NCBI RefSeq assembly: GCF_020166105.1
Contig: NZ_JAIUJY010000005.1
Location: 62,001-126,000 of the forward strand
Direction: 5' to 3'
DNA length: 64,000 bases
Source: Blastococcus sp. LR1
GTDB lineage: Bacteria; Actinomycetota; Actinomycetes; Mycobacteriales; Geodermatophilaceae
Under the pieces are notes generated by a model that saw only the letters and a list, made by a program, of their open reading frames with translations, ran no database searches and had not been told where the DNA came from. The position numbers were made by a program, and so were the translations under genes. Numbering within the stretch: position 1 is the first letter of the stretch; each line of letters begins with the position of its first letter. Below are positions 19,155-27,761 of the stretch, piece by piece.

Positions 19155-20561
19155 GTGACCAGCGAGCGCGAGTACGTCACCGCCCACCTCGAGGACCTGC
19201 ACGCCGACCTCGACGCGTGGCTGCGGATCCCGTCGATCTCCGCGGACCCGGCGCACGCCGGCGACGTCGCCGCGAGCGCCGAGTGGCTCGCCGAGGCGCT
19301 GCGCCGCACCGGCTTCCCGACCGTGGAGATCTGGCCGACCGCCGGCGCCCCGGCCGTCTTCGCCGAGTGGCCGAGCGCCGACGCCGGAGCTCCGGTCGCC
19401 CTCGTCTACGGCCACCACGACGTGCAGCCGGTCGATCCGCTGGAGCTCTGGGACCGCCCGCCGTTCCAGCCGACCCGCGTCGAGGGCCCGGACGGCCCCG
19501 AGCTGCACGCCCGCGGCGCCATCGACGACAAGGGCAACGTCGCGTTCCACCTCCTCGGCATCCGCGCACACCTCGCCGCCACCGGCCGCGCCACCCCCGC
19601 CGTCACCGTGAAGCTGATCATCGAGGGCGAGGAGGAGTCGGGCTCGCCGCACTTCGAGGCGCTGCTCGAGGAGAAGCGCGACCGCCTGGCCTGCGACGTC
19701 GTCGTCGTCAGCGACACCGGCATGGCGGCACCTGACGTGCCCAGCGCCGTGACGGCGATGCGCGGGCTGGCCGACGCCGAGATCACCCTGCGCGGACCCG
19801 CCGTCGACCTGCACTCGGGTTCCTTCGGCGGCGCGGTTCCCAACCCGCTGCACGCGATGGCCGAGCTGCTCGCGAAGCTGCACGACGACCAGGGCCGAGT
19901 GACCATCCCCGGCTTCTACGACAAGGTGCTCCCGCTGAGCGATCGGGAGCGCGAGCTGATGAGCCGGGTGCCGTTCGACGAGCAGGCGTGGCTGGCCGGG
20001 CCGGCCGCCTCGCGGGCCACCTACGGCGAGGCCGGCTACAGCACCCTGGAGCGCACCGGCGCCCGCCCGACCGCGGAGGTCAACGGCATGTGGGGCGGTT
20101 ACACCGGCCCCGGCCACAAGACGATCATCCCGGCCGAGGCGCACGCCAAGGTCACCTTCCGGCTGGTCTCGGACCAGAAGCCGCAGGACATCGGCCCGCT
20201 GCTCGAGAGCTGGGTGGCCGCGAACGTCCCGGCCGGCATCGAGGCCGAGGTGCACACCCCGCCCGGCGGCGTCGCCCCGTGCGCCAGCGACCTGGACTCC
20301 CCGCACATGGACGCCCTGCTGGCGGCCATCGGGCAGGCCTTCGACTGCGACCCGGCGGACGTGCTGTTCACACGCGAGGGCGGGAGCGGCCCGGAGGCGG
20401 CGATCGTCGAGGCGCTCGGTGCCCCGCTGCTGTTCCTCGGCGCCGGGCTGCCGACCGACCGCATCCACTCGCCGAACGAGCGGGTGCTGCTGCCGATGCT
20501 CTACCGCGGTGCCGAGGCCGCCGCGCACCTCTGGCGCGAGCTGGCCGCCCGGGCGTCCTAG
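19155..20561 (+). CDS. M20-family dipeptidase
   Basis: A 468-residue zinc aminoacyl-dipeptidase (peptidase family M20). Metal and catalytic residues are visible in order: YGHHDVQP, ARGAIDDKGN, the catalytic Glu in EGEEESGS, SDTG, and the last His in IHSPNE. The lid/dimerisation domain lies between about 180 and 350. Length and pattern fit PepV/CNDP-like cytosolic dipeptidases. GTG at 19155 is chosen because it is the first in-frame start after the divergent hydrolase gene. Its stop is overlapped convergently by the methyltransferase gene at 20558. Confidence 0.9.
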   Translation: MTSEREYVTAHLEDLHADLDAWLRIPSISADPAHAGDVAASAEWLAEALRRTGFPTVEIWPTAGAPAVFAEWPSADAGAPVALVYGHHDVQPVDPLELWDRPPFQPTRVEGPDGPELHARGAIDDKGNVAFHLLGIRAHLAATGRATPAVTVKLIIEGEEESGSPHFEALLEEKRDRLACDVVVVSDTGMAAPDVPSAVTAMRGLADAEITLRGPAVDLHSGSFGGAVPNPLHAMAELLAKLHDDQGRVTIPGFYDKVLPLSDRERELMSRVPFDEQAWLAGPAASRATYGEAGYSTLERTGARPTAEVNGMWGGYTGPGHKTIIPAEAHAKVTFRLVSDQKPQDIGPLLESWVAANVPAGIEAEVHTPPGGVAPCASDLDSPHMDALLAAIGQAFDCDPADVLFTREGGSGPEAAIVEALGAPLLFLGAGLPTDRIHSPNERVLLPMLYRGAEAAAHLWRELAARAS

Positions 20562-21328
20562 AGCGTTCCGACGACGACGGTGGCGCCCCGCTCGTCGTCG
20601 GTGACCAGCCGGGCGGAAAGGCCGGCCGCGGTGACCAGCTCCAGCGCGTCGGCTACCTGAATCTCGCCGCACTCGAAGAGCAGCGAGCCGCCGGGAGCGA
20701 GCCAGGAGCCGGCTTCGGCCGCGACCCGGCGGGCGAGCGCGAGCCCGTCCGGTCCACCGTCCAGGGCGGCCCGCGGCTCGTGGTCGCGGGCCTCCGGCGG
20801 CATGAGGCCGAGAGCCGCCGTCGGCACGTAGGGCACGTTCGCGGTGAGGACGTCGATCCGCCCGCGGAGCTTCCTGGGCAGGGCCTCGACGAGGTCGCCC
20901 TGGTGCACGGAAACATCGGGCAGGTTGCGGCGGGCGCAGGCCACGGCCGCCGGGTCGACGTCGGCCGCGTGCAGCTCGATCCCCGGAACCGTGACGGCGA
21001 CCGCGGCGGCGACGGCGCCCGACCCGCAGCAGAGGTCGACGACGACGCTGCCGGGGCGGGCGAGTCGAACCGCCTCCTCGACCAGCGCCTCCGTCCGTCG
21101 GCGCGGCACGAAGACCCCCGGCGCGACGGCGATCCGCAGCCCGCAGAACTCCGCCCAGCCCAGCAGCACCTCCAGCGGCGCACCGGCCACGCGCCGCGCC
21201 ACGAGCACCACCAGGTCGTCCGGAGTCGTCGCGGCGTCGGTCAGCAGACGCGCCTCGTCCTCCGCGAAGACGCAGCCGGCGGCGCGCAGCCGGCGGACGA
21301 CCTCGGCCTCGGTGCGGGCAGGCGGCAC
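20558..21328 (-). CDS. PrmC-like protein N5-glutamine methyltransferase family (TIGR03704-like)
   Basis: A 256-residue SAM-dependent methyltransferase. Motif I is VVDLCCGSGAVAAA (about 98-111). The catalytic motif is NVPYVP in place of the NPPY of true PrmC release-factor methyltransferases, a variant typical of a second actinobacterial family. GTG at 21328 is chosen: GGAGG lies just upstream, and a longer frame from 21406 would run into the divergent gene at 21379. The target is probably a glutamine in a translation-related protein, but this is inferred. Its stop overlaps the M20 peptidase stop region. Confidence 0.82.
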   Translation of the reverse strand: MPPARTEAEVVRRLRAAGCVFAEDEARLLTDAATTPDDLVVLVARRVAGAPLEVLLGWAEFCGLRIAVAPGVFVPRRRTEALVEEAVRLARPGSVVVDLCCGSGAVAAAVAVTVPGIELHAADVDPAAVACARRNLPDVSVHQGDLVEALPRKLRGRIDVLTANVPYVPTAALGLMPPEARDHEPRAALDGGPDGLALARRVAAEAGSWLAPGGSLLFECGEIQVADALELVTAAGLSARLVTDDERGATVVVGTL

Positions 21329-21378
21329 GGGTCCTCCGGTGGCGGTGGGGTGGACGAGGAACGCCCTAGGCTGGCGGG

Positions 21379-22263
21379 GTGACCGGAGCCGGGCAGACCC
21401 CTCCACCGGGCTGGTACCCCGATCCCAGTGGCGCGCCCGGGATGGTGCGCTGGTGGGACGGGGGTACCTGGGCCGACGTCATGATGCCCGCCGGGCCGGG
21501 CGTCGCCGTGCGCAGCGCTCCCGGCACCCCCGCCGCCCGACCCGAGCCGGCGATCGAGCCGACGAAGGAGTCCGCGCCGTCGCCCGGCGGTTCCCGGCTG
21601 TGGACCGCCGCAGTCGTGGTCGTGGTCGTGATCGCCGCGGTGATCGGCACGGTGCTCGCCGTGCGGTCGGGTGGCGACTCCGACCGCGTCGCCGGCCCGC
21701 CGTCCTCGGGTGCCCTTCCCGATCCACCGGTGGCCGGACCCACCTTCCCGCCGGGAACCGTGCGGATCATCGACCGGGCCGCGGGCATCTCCTATCCCTT
21801 CCTCGGCGAGGGCTGGTCGGAGTTCACCCTCGGGCGGATGGACGAGACGACGGAGACCCTGGGCCAGTTCTTCACCACCCAGGACGACACCCCCGACGGC
21901 GGGCTCTTCATCTCCCAGTGCACCTCGGGACCGGTCTCACCGCTGTACGGCGGCGCGGCGGACCTGCAGGCGACGGTGACCGGGCTGGCCGCCAGCGTCC
22001 GCGGCAACTACTACCCGGGACCCAACGAGCAGGAGGTGCTGCGCGACGAGCCGCGCACCGTCGACGGCCGCGACGCCCACCTCTACGAGTTCCAGCTGAC
22101 CTGGGACGTCGAGGGCTACGACGCCACCGGCGAGCGCGCCGCGCTGCTGCTCATCGACGTCGGCCGCCCGGAGCCGGCGCTGCTCTACATCTCCATCCCG
22201 AACACCCACGCCGAGCTCTACGGCGTCATCAACCGGGTGATCGACGCCGTCGACGTGCTGTGA
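21379..22263 (+). CDS. DUF2510 domain membrane-anchored protein
   Basis: A 294-residue protein starting with a DUF2510 module: PPPGWYPDPSGAPG and RWWDGGTWAD, about 8-32. DUF2510 is a Trp-rich motif common at the cytoplasmic N-terminus of actinobacterial membrane proteins. A disordered Pro/Ala linker, one membrane segment (about 75-94) and a ~190-residue extracytoplasmic domain of unknown fold follow. The single Cys in ISQCTSG is unlikely to form an internal disulfide. GTG start. I recognise no function; it may be a lipid- or wall-interacting envelope protein. Confidence 0.7.
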   Translation: MTGAGQTPPPGWYPDPSGAPGMVRWWDGGTWADVMMPAGPGVAVRSAPGTPAARPEPAIEPTKESAPSPGGSRLWTAAVVVVVVIAAVIGTVLAVRSGGDSDRVAGPPSSGALPDPPVAGPTFPPGTVRIIDRAAGISYPFLGEGWSEFTLGRMDETTETLGQFFTTQDDTPDGGLFISQCTSGPVSPLYGGAADLQATVTGLAASVRGNYYPGPNEQEVLRDEPRTVDGRDAHLYEFQLTWDVEGYDATGERAALLLIDVGRPEPALLYISIPNTHAELYGVINRVIDAVDVL

Positions 22264-22340
22264 CTGTGCACATCGTCGTCCTCCGGACGACACCGCGGCC
22301 AACGGCCGTCCCCGGCTGAGCGGAGCCGCTGCCCGTGTCC

Positions 22341-22370
22341 CGGTCGGGGACCCTCCGGGCCCCGCGACCG
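22341..22370. terminator. Possible terminator in the DUF2510 / M16 gap
   Basis: Imperfect hairpin CGGTCGGGGAC...GGCCCCGCGACCG in the ~240-bp gap between the DUF2510 gene and the M16 operon. The rest of the gap shows no ORF with coding character. The M16 promoter must lie in its right half, but I cannot place it. Confidence 0.4.
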
Positions 22371-22506
22371 GTCCACACCGCGGCCAGTAGTCGTGCCCCT
22401 GCCGCGCTGGGCATCGGCCCCTACCGCCGTGGCCACCCCCTCGGCCGGGGCATCAAGGCGGTGACCGGACGGCGGGGTGTCTCCGCCCGCGGTTAGTGTC
22501 GGTCGT

Positions 22507-23817
22507 GTGAGTGCAGCTGGTACGGAACTGACCCTGCGGCACCCGATCGAACGGTTCACGCTGGACAACGGGTTGCGGGTCGTCCTCGCCCCCGACCGCA
22601 GCGTGCCGGTGGTGGCGGTGAGCGTCTACTACGACGTCGGGATGCGCAACGAACCCGAAGGGCGGACCGGCTTCGCCCACCTCTTCGAGCACATGATGTT
22701 CCAGGGGTCGGCGAACGTCGCGAAGATGGAGCACGCCCGGCTGGTCCAGGCCGCCGGCGGCACGTTCAACGGGTCGACTCACCAGGACTACACGAACTAC
22801 TTCGAGGCGCTGCCCACCGAGGCGCTCGAGCGCGCTCTCTTCCTCGAGGCCGACCGCATGGCGGCGCCGGCGATCACCGAGGAGAACCTCCGCAACCAGA
22901 TCGACGTGGTGAAGGAGGAGATCCGGGTCAACGTGCTCAACCGGCCCTACGGCGCCTTTCCCTGGCTGCAGCTGCCGCAGATCGCGTTCGAGAGCTTCGC
23001 CAACACCCACGACGGCTACGGCTCCTTCGTCGACCTGGAGTCCTCCACCGTCGACGACGCGACCGACTTCTTCCACCGGTACTACGCGCCCGGGAACGCC
23101 GTGCTGTGCATCGGCGGCGACCTCGACGTCGCCGAGACCGAGGCGCTCGTCCGCCGCTGGTTCGGCCCCGTGCCGGCGCGCGACGTCCCGCCGCTGCCGC
23201 CGACCGGTGAGCCCTCGCCCACGAGCGTGCGCTCCGCCGTCGTCGAGGACCGGCTCGCCACCGCCCCGGCGCTGGCGCTGGGCTGGCGCGTGCCCGACCC
23301 CGTCGGCGACTTCGACACCTACCTGGGCACCGTGCTGCTGGCCGAGGTGCTCAGCGAGGGCGACGCGTCCCGGCTGGAGCGCCGGCTGATCCACGGCGAC
23401 CGCACCGCGATCGCGCAGAGCAGCTACGTCGGCATGTTCGGCGACCCGTTCGACGTCCGCGACGCCACGCTGCTCACCACCCAGGTGCACCATCCGGCCG
23501 GCGTGCCGGCCGAGCGGGTCACCGCCGCGGTGCACGAGGAGATCGACCGCATCGCGCAGGACGGCGTCGACGCCGACGAGCTGCGCCGGGTGCAGGCCCG
23601 CATCGAGGCGCAGCTGCTCCAGCAGGCCGACTCCATCCTCGGCCGCACGCTCTCCTTCGCCGCGGCCGAACTCGTCCACGGCCGCGCCGAGCTGGCCGGC
23701 GAGCTGGCCGCGCGCCTCGCGGCCGTCACCCCCGGGACGGTGCAGGCAGCCGCCCGGGGACTGGATCCCGGCACCGTCGCCATGCTCGAGCTGCGACCCG
23801 CCGGAGGCGCCCGATGA
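22507..23817 (+). CDS. M16-family zinc peptidase, catalytic subunit
   Basis: A 436-residue pitrilysin/processing-peptidase-type enzyme. The inverted zinc motif HLFEH (in GFAHLFEHMMFQGS, about 60-64) and the downstream Glu ligand region (EALERALFLEADRM) are intact. GTG at 22507 is preferred over GTG at 22477 because the shorter form starts just before the first strand and follows typical family length. It overlaps the next M16 gene by ATGA, indicating a heterodimer. Members of this pair type degrade peptides or process precursors; targets here are unknown. Confidence 0.9.
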   Translation: MSAAGTELTLRHPIERFTLDNGLRVVLAPDRSVPVVAVSVYYDVGMRNEPEGRTGFAHLFEHMMFQGSANVAKMEHARLVQAAGGTFNGSTHQDYTNYFEALPTEALERALFLEADRMAAPAITEENLRNQIDVVKEEIRVNVLNRPYGAFPWLQLPQIAFESFANTHDGYGSFVDLESSTVDDATDFFHRYYAPGNAVLCIGGDLDVAETEALVRRWFGPVPARDVPPLPPTGEPSPTSVRSAVVEDRLATAPALALGWRVPDPVGDFDTYLGTVLLAEVLSEGDASRLERRLIHGDRTAIAQSSYVGMFGDPFDVRDATLLTTQVHHPAGVPAERVTAAVHEEIDRIAQDGVDADELRRVQARIEAQLLQQADSILGRTLSFAAAELVHGRAELAGELAARLAAVTPGTVQAAARGLDPGTVAMLELRPAGGAR

Positions 23818-25175
23818 CCGACGTCCAGACCTCGCTGATCCCGCCGCTCGGCGAGCCCCGTCCCCAGCCGGTCCCGGTGGCCGAGGAGACGACGCTGCCC
23901 AACGGGCTCCGGGTCGTCGTCGTCCCGCGCCCCGGGGTGCCGCTGATCGAGCTGCGCCTCCGGGTGCCGTTCGCCGCTGCGAGCGCACGCAACGCCGGCG
24001 TCCACACTGCACGCGGCGCCGTGCTCTCCGGCGCCGTGCTGCTGGGCAGCCAGCAGCACGACCAGACCCAGATCGCGCAGCTGCTGCAGACGCACGGCGC
24101 GGAGCTCTCCGTCGCCACCGACGCCGACCGGCTGCTCTTCGCCACGACGCTGCTGCCCGGCGGGCTCGGCCCCGTCCTCGACGTGCTCGCCGAGCTGCTC
24201 ACCGGCGCCGCATACCCGGCCGACCAGGTCGAGGGGGAGCGGGACCGGCTGGCCGAGCGGATCGCCATCGCGCGCACCCAGCCCGGCACCATCGCCCGCT
24301 CGGCACTGGCCGCCCGCCGCTACGGAGCGCACCCCTACGCCATTCAGCTGCCTGACGCCGAGCTGGTCTCCGCGGTCCGCGCACCGGCTCTGCGCCGGCT
24401 GCACCGTGAGCGGGTCCTGCCGGCCGGCAGCATCCTGGTGCTCGTCGGTGACCTCGACCCGCGGGCCGCGACCGAGACCGTCGCCGCCGCACTGGACGCC
24501 TGGACCGGCACCGGCAAGGCGGTCGAGGCGCCCCCGGTCACCGAGCAGCGCCAGGGCGGCATCCAGGTGGTCGACCGGCCGGGGGCCGTGCAGTCCAACC
24601 TGCGTCTCGGCGGTTCCGCACCGCGCCGCACCGACGACGACCTCCCGGCGACCCGCCTGGCCGCCATGATCTACGGCGGGTACTTCTCCTCCCGGCTGGT
24701 GGAGAACATCCGCGAGCGGAAGGGCTACAGCTACAGCCCGCGCAGCGCCCTCGAGCACCAGCGTGCGTCGTCGTCGTTCCTCGTGGACGCCGACGTCGCC
24801 ACCGAGGTCACCGGCCCGGCGCTGCTCGAGACCCTCTACGAGCTCGGCCGGATCGCGCTCACCCCGGTCACCGAGGCCGAGCTGGACGCCGCCCGGCGGT
24901 ACGTCCTCGGCAGCATGGCGCTCTCCACGGCCACCCACGCGGGGCTGGCCAGCACCATGTCCGCGCTGCTCGGGGCCGGGATGCCGGCCGACTGGCTGCG
25001 CACCCACCAGCAGGACCTCGCCGCCGTCACCGTCGAGCAGGTGCAGGCCGCGGCCGCACGCCACCTGGCACCCGAGGCCCTGACGGCGGTCGTGGTCGGC
25101 GACGCCGCCCGGATCGCGACCGAGCTCGCAGCCCTGGCGCCGGTCGCCGTGACCGGGAGCGGCGAGGGCGCATGA
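23814..25175 (+). CDS. M16-family peptidase homologue without zinc motif, partner subunit
   Basis: A 453-residue M16 protein. Where catalytic members have HxxEH, this one reads GVHTARGAVLSGAVL, so it cannot bind zinc in the standard way. It keeps the R/Y-containing C-terminal segment NIRERKGYSYSP, which completes the active site of the partner in heterodimeric bacterial M16 enzymes. ATG at 23814 overlaps the catalytic subunit stop, and its own stop overlaps nudC (ATGA). This is a structural/substrate-binding subunit, as in other HxxEH-less M16 partners. Confidence 0.88.
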   Translation: MTDVQTSLIPPLGEPRPQPVPVAEETTLPNGLRVVVVPRPGVPLIELRLRVPFAAASARNAGVHTARGAVLSGAVLLGSQQHDQTQIAQLLQTHGAELSVATDADRLLFATTLLPGGLGPVLDVLAELLTGAAYPADQVEGERDRLAERIAIARTQPGTIARSALAARRYGAHPYAIQLPDAELVSAVRAPALRRLHRERVLPAGSILVLVGDLDPRAATETVAAALDAWTGTGKAVEAPPVTEQRQGGIQVVDRPGAVQSNLRLGGSAPRRTDDDLPATRLAAMIYGGYFSSRLVENIRERKGYSYSPRSALEHQRASSSFLVDADVATEVTGPALLETLYELGRIALTPVTEAELDAARRYVLGSMALSTATHAGLASTMSALLGAGMPADWLRTHQQDLAAVTVEQVQAAAARHLAPEALTAVVVGDAARIATELAALAPVAVTGSGEGA

Positions 25176-26053
25176 CTCCCGACGGGCGGCCGCTGCTCTC
25201 GCGGGCGGTGCACGACCGGGCGCACCTTGCCCGGCTGCTGCCCGACCCGACGGGTGGCCGCCCGGTCCGGGTGCTCACCGTCGACGCTCAGCGCGCCGTG
25301 CCGGTCCAGGAGGGGCCGTCGGGGCCGCAGCTGGTGTGGGACGAGCGCCCCGAGCTCCCCACCGGCGCGGTCTTCCTCGGCGAGGCCGACGGCGTCCCGT
25401 ACGCGGCGGTGCGCGGCGAGCGGGCGCTCACGGTGAACGGGCGCCCGGTCGACCTCTGGGCTGGCCTGCGCGACCTGGGCGCCGACCTCGGTGACCTCGA
25501 CGCCGGCCTGCTCGCCCAGGCCATCGGCATTCTCGAGTGGCACGAGCGGCACCGGTTCTCACCGCTGACCGGCGCGGCGACGACCGTGGAGCGGGCCGGC
25601 TGGACGCAGCGCGACCCCACCACCGGCACCGAGTTCTTCCCCCGCACCGACCCGGCCGTGATCATGCTCGTCCACGACGGCGGCGACCGCGTCGTCCTCG
25701 GCCGGCAGGCGGTCTGGCCGGCCGGGCGGTTCTCCATCCTCGCCGGCTTCGTCGAGCCGGGGGAGTCGGCCGAGGCGGCCGTCGCCCGCGAGGTCGAGGA
25801 GGAGGTCGGGCTGCGGATCACCGACATCCGGTACGTGACCAGCCAGCCGTGGCCGTTCCCGCAGTCGCTGATGCTCGGTTTCGTCGCGCGCGCGGACCCG
25901 ACCCAGGAGATCCGGGTCGACCCCACCGAGATCGAGGAGGCGCGCTGGTTCACCCGCGACGAGCTGCGCACCCCCGACGGTCAGCTCGCGGTGCCGCCGT
26001 CGATCTCCATCGCCCGGCACATCCTCGACCTCTGGATCAAGGACGAGCTCTAA
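25172..26053 (+). CDS. nudC: NAD(H) pyrophosphatase / NAD-decapping NudC-like Nudix hydrolase
   Basis: Hydrolyses NADH to NMNH and AMP and may remove NAD caps from RNA. The 293-residue protein has an N-terminal NudC domain, a Nudix box GFVEPGESAEAAVAREVEEEVGL (about 191-213) and the NADH-specific signature SQPWPFPQS (about 226-234). The central zinc-ribbon position (WHERHRFSPLTGAATTVERAG, about 123-143) has lost all four cysteines. ATG overlaps the M16 partner stop. The TAA at 26051-26053 overlaps the convergent kinase-like gene stop. It corresponds to Rv3199c. Confidence 0.9.
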   Translation: MTPDGRPLLSRAVHDRAHLARLLPDPTGGRPVRVLTVDAQRAVPVQEGPSGPQLVWDERPELPTGAVFLGEADGVPYAAVRGERALTVNGRPVDLWAGLRDLGADLGDLDAGLLAQAIGILEWHERHRFSPLTGAATTVERAGWTQRDPTTGTEFFPRTDPAVIMLVHDGGDRVVLGRQAVWPAGRFSILAGFVEPGESAEAAVAREVEEEVGLRITDIRYVTSQPWPFPQSLMLGFVARADPTQEIRVDPTEIEEARWFTRDELRTPDGQLAVPPSISIARHILDLWIKDEL

Positions 26054-26700
26054 GCCCAGCGCCCGCCGAGCACGAGGGCGGGCTTGTCCGGGTGGTCGGC
26101 GAGGACGACGGCGTCGGCCAGCGCGGCCGGGTCGACCTCGTCGTCGTAGCGGTCGAAGGCGGGCAGCGCCCACTGCTCGTCGGCCGGCGTCCGCCTGCGG
26201 CGCGCGGCGGGCGACATGCGCAGGTGCACGACGACGTCCAGCGCGAGCCCCACGCCCTGCAGCAGCGCGCCGGGGACCAGCACCACCGCTCCGGGTGGTG
26301 CAGGCTGCCGGGGCGCGCGGGCGGCCCGGTCGCGCGCGAGGTCCCACAGCACCGGCAGGTACTCCCCGCTGCCACCGGGACCCAGCGGGCCGAGCACCTC
26401 CCGGCTGAGCGCGTTCCCGTCCAGCCAGTCGGTGTAGCGGGCGTCCGGATCGGTGCGGCCGTGCTCCAGGCGCAGCGACGCCGGCCGGTAGAAGCCGTCC
26501 GCGGGGACGACCACGGCGCTGCGGCCCAGCGCCGGCAGCCGGTCGGCGATCGACTCCGCCAGCTGCTCCGGCCGGGCGACCTCCGGGCCGTCGACGGCGA
26601 CGCGGAGAGCGACGGCACCCGGCTCGGGCGAGGTGTCCGCCAGCAGGGTGGCCAGGCGGTCGGCGAGGGCGTCGGGGGAGAGCGGTTCCGGTCGGGTCAG
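26050..26700 (-). CDS. Uridine-kinase-like P-loop protein with degenerate Walker A
   Basis: About 216 residues. The body matches uridine/phosphoribulokinase-like proteins: VVVPADGFYRPASLRLEHGR, DWLDGNALSREVLGPLGPGG, then the LVPGALLQGVGLALD region and a C-terminal AFDRYDDEVDPAA. The Walker A position reads VAVDGPEVARPEQLAE, without GKT/S, so ATP binding is doubtful. The start is uncertain. A CTG at 26700 overlaps the ANTAR gene stop (CTGA) and gives the complete fold; the first GTG (26514) would cut off the first strand and P-loop. It is third in an mrx1-ANTAR-kinase-like operon. Confidence 0.65.
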   Translation of the reverse strand: MTRPEPLSPDALADRLATLLADTSPEPGAVALRVAVDGPEVARPEQLAESIADRLPALGRSAVVVPADGFYRPASLRLEHGRTDPDARYTDWLDGNALSREVLGPLGPGGSGEYLPVLWDLARDRAARAPRQPAPPGAVVLVPGALLQGVGLALDVVVHLRMSPAARRRRTPADEQWALPAFDRYDDEVDPAALADAVVLADHPDKPALVLGGRWA

Positions 26701-27323
26701 GACCGGCCGTCCGCGATGACGGCGCTCCGGACGGCCGGTTGCGGCCGCGGCACGAGAGCGCTGGCGACGCCCGGCGAGGCGAGGGCCGCCGCGACCGCCT
26801 GCGGCGCCGGATCGGTGGCCAGCCCGTCGAGCACCTCGCGGGCGAGCTCGACGACCGGCCGGCCCTGGGTCCGGGCCTGGCGACGCAGCTCCTCGAAGGC
26901 GGTCCGGGGGCTGGAGCCGTCCCGCTCGGCCAGCACGCCGATGGCCCGCTCGGTGGAGACCCGGGCGGCCAGCGCGTGCTCCAGCTGGGCGATGGTGCGC
27001 TCGAGCGCGGCGATGCGCGCGTCCACGGGGTCGGCATCCGCCGCCGGCCCGGCCGGCCCGCGGGCGGACCGGCGGGTGTCGCGGTCGGGCTCGGGAAGGC
27101 CACCGACCGCTTCGGCGACGAGGTCTGCCAGCGTCATGCCCTCGACGACGTCGGCGACGAGTTCACCGCTCACCGGTGCGGAGACCGGGATCACGGTCCA
27201 TCCCCGCCGGGTACGGGCGAGGGCGACACGGGGGTGGTCAACGGCCGGGGCCGGGTCCGCGCCGAAGGACGCGGAACCGTCGATCTCGTCGGAGGGCCGG
27301 GGACCGGGGACCACGGGTGTCAT
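26697..27323 (-). CDS. ANTAR-domain RNA-binding antiterminator-like protein
   Basis: A 208-residue protein. The C-terminal half carries an ANTAR three-helix domain (about 125-180): a coiled-coil lead (ALERTIAQLEHALAAR), then STERAIGVLAERDGSS and AFEELRRQARTQGRPVVELA. ANTAR proteins bind paired-hexaloop RNA hairpins to prevent termination. The N-terminal ~100 residues are not a receiver, GAF or PAS domain that I recognise, so the input signal is unknown; this is not PdtaR. ATG overlaps the mycoredoxin stop (ATGA), an unusual pairing that suggests redox linkage. Confidence 0.75.
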   Translation of the reverse strand: MTPVVPGPRPSDEIDGSASFGADPAPAVDHPRVALARTRRGWTVIPVSAPVSGELVADVVEGMTLADLVAEAVGGLPEPDRDTRRSARGPAGPAADADPVDARIAALERTIAQLEHALAARVSTERAIGVLAERDGSSPRTAFEELRRQARTQGRPVVELAREVLDGLATDPAPQAVAAALASPGVASALVPRPQPAVRSAVIADGRS

Positions 27324-27586
27324 GCCTCCGGGAGCTGCGCGAGCTGGGCCTTGACCTGGTCGATGCTCGGGTTGGTCAGAGCGCTGCCGTCCCGGAAGAT
27401 CAGCGTGGGGACCGTGCGGTTCCCGCCGTTGGCCTGCATGACCAGGTCGGCCGCCGAGGCGTCTTCCTCGATGTTGACCTCGGCGTAGTCGATGCCGTCG
27501 CGCTGCATCATCTTCTTCAGCCGCACGCAGTAGCCACACCACGAGGTGGTGTACATCGTCACGGGGGCGCCGGGGGTCGTGGTCAT
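27320..27586 (-). CDS. mrx1: Mycoredoxin Mrx1
   Basis: An 88-residue glutaredoxin-fold oxidoreductase that reduces mycothiol mixed disulfides. The active site is CGYC in TTSWCGYCVRLK (about 14-25). The cis-Pro loop is NRTVPTLIF, and the C-terminus is the helical DQVKAQLAQLPEA. Length and CGYC identify mycoredoxin-1 rather than thioredoxin. It corresponds to Rv3198A, divergent from uvrD2 as in mycobacteria. A SigR-type promoter lies about 65 nt upstream, implying induction by thiol oxidation. Confidence 0.93.
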   Translation of the reverse strand: MTTTPGAPVTMYTTSWCGYCVRLKKMMQRDGIDYAEVNIEEDASAADLVMQANGGNRTVPTLIFRDGSALTNPSIDQVKAQLAQLPEA

Positions 27587-27655
27587 CGCGGGGAGTCTCC
27601 CTGTTCGTGCCGAGCGGGTCCAGCCCCGTACCGGGGTGGCGTGCTGAAGATCCAG

Positions 27656-27681
27656 AACGTCCGTTCCCTGGGGATGCTTCC
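27656..27681 (-). promoter_or_regulatory. Candidate SigR/SigH-type promoter of mrx1
   Basis: On the minus strand, GGAAG at 27681-27677, an 18-bp spacer and GTT at 27658-27656. There is one mismatch to GGAAT-N18-GTT with exact spacing. Transcription would start about 65 nt before the mrx1 ATG. It shares the element type with the moeZ and sigR promoters in this window. Confidence 0.55.
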
Positions 27682-27761
27682 CGCAGCCTGTCGGCACGGA
27701 CTGGGAGGATCGGCACGGACCCGTCAGGTCGGGGACGTGCGAGCGGGGAGGAACGGCGACG

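Noticed and set aside
22477-22506. Upstream GTG (22477) as start of the M16 peptidase
   Set aside because: Adds ten residues before the conserved N-terminus without a better ribosome binding site.
26697-27323. ANTAR protein as the PdtaR partner of the PdtaS kinase at 61740
   Set aside because: It lacks a receiver domain with phospho-acceptor Asp; true PdtaR has one.
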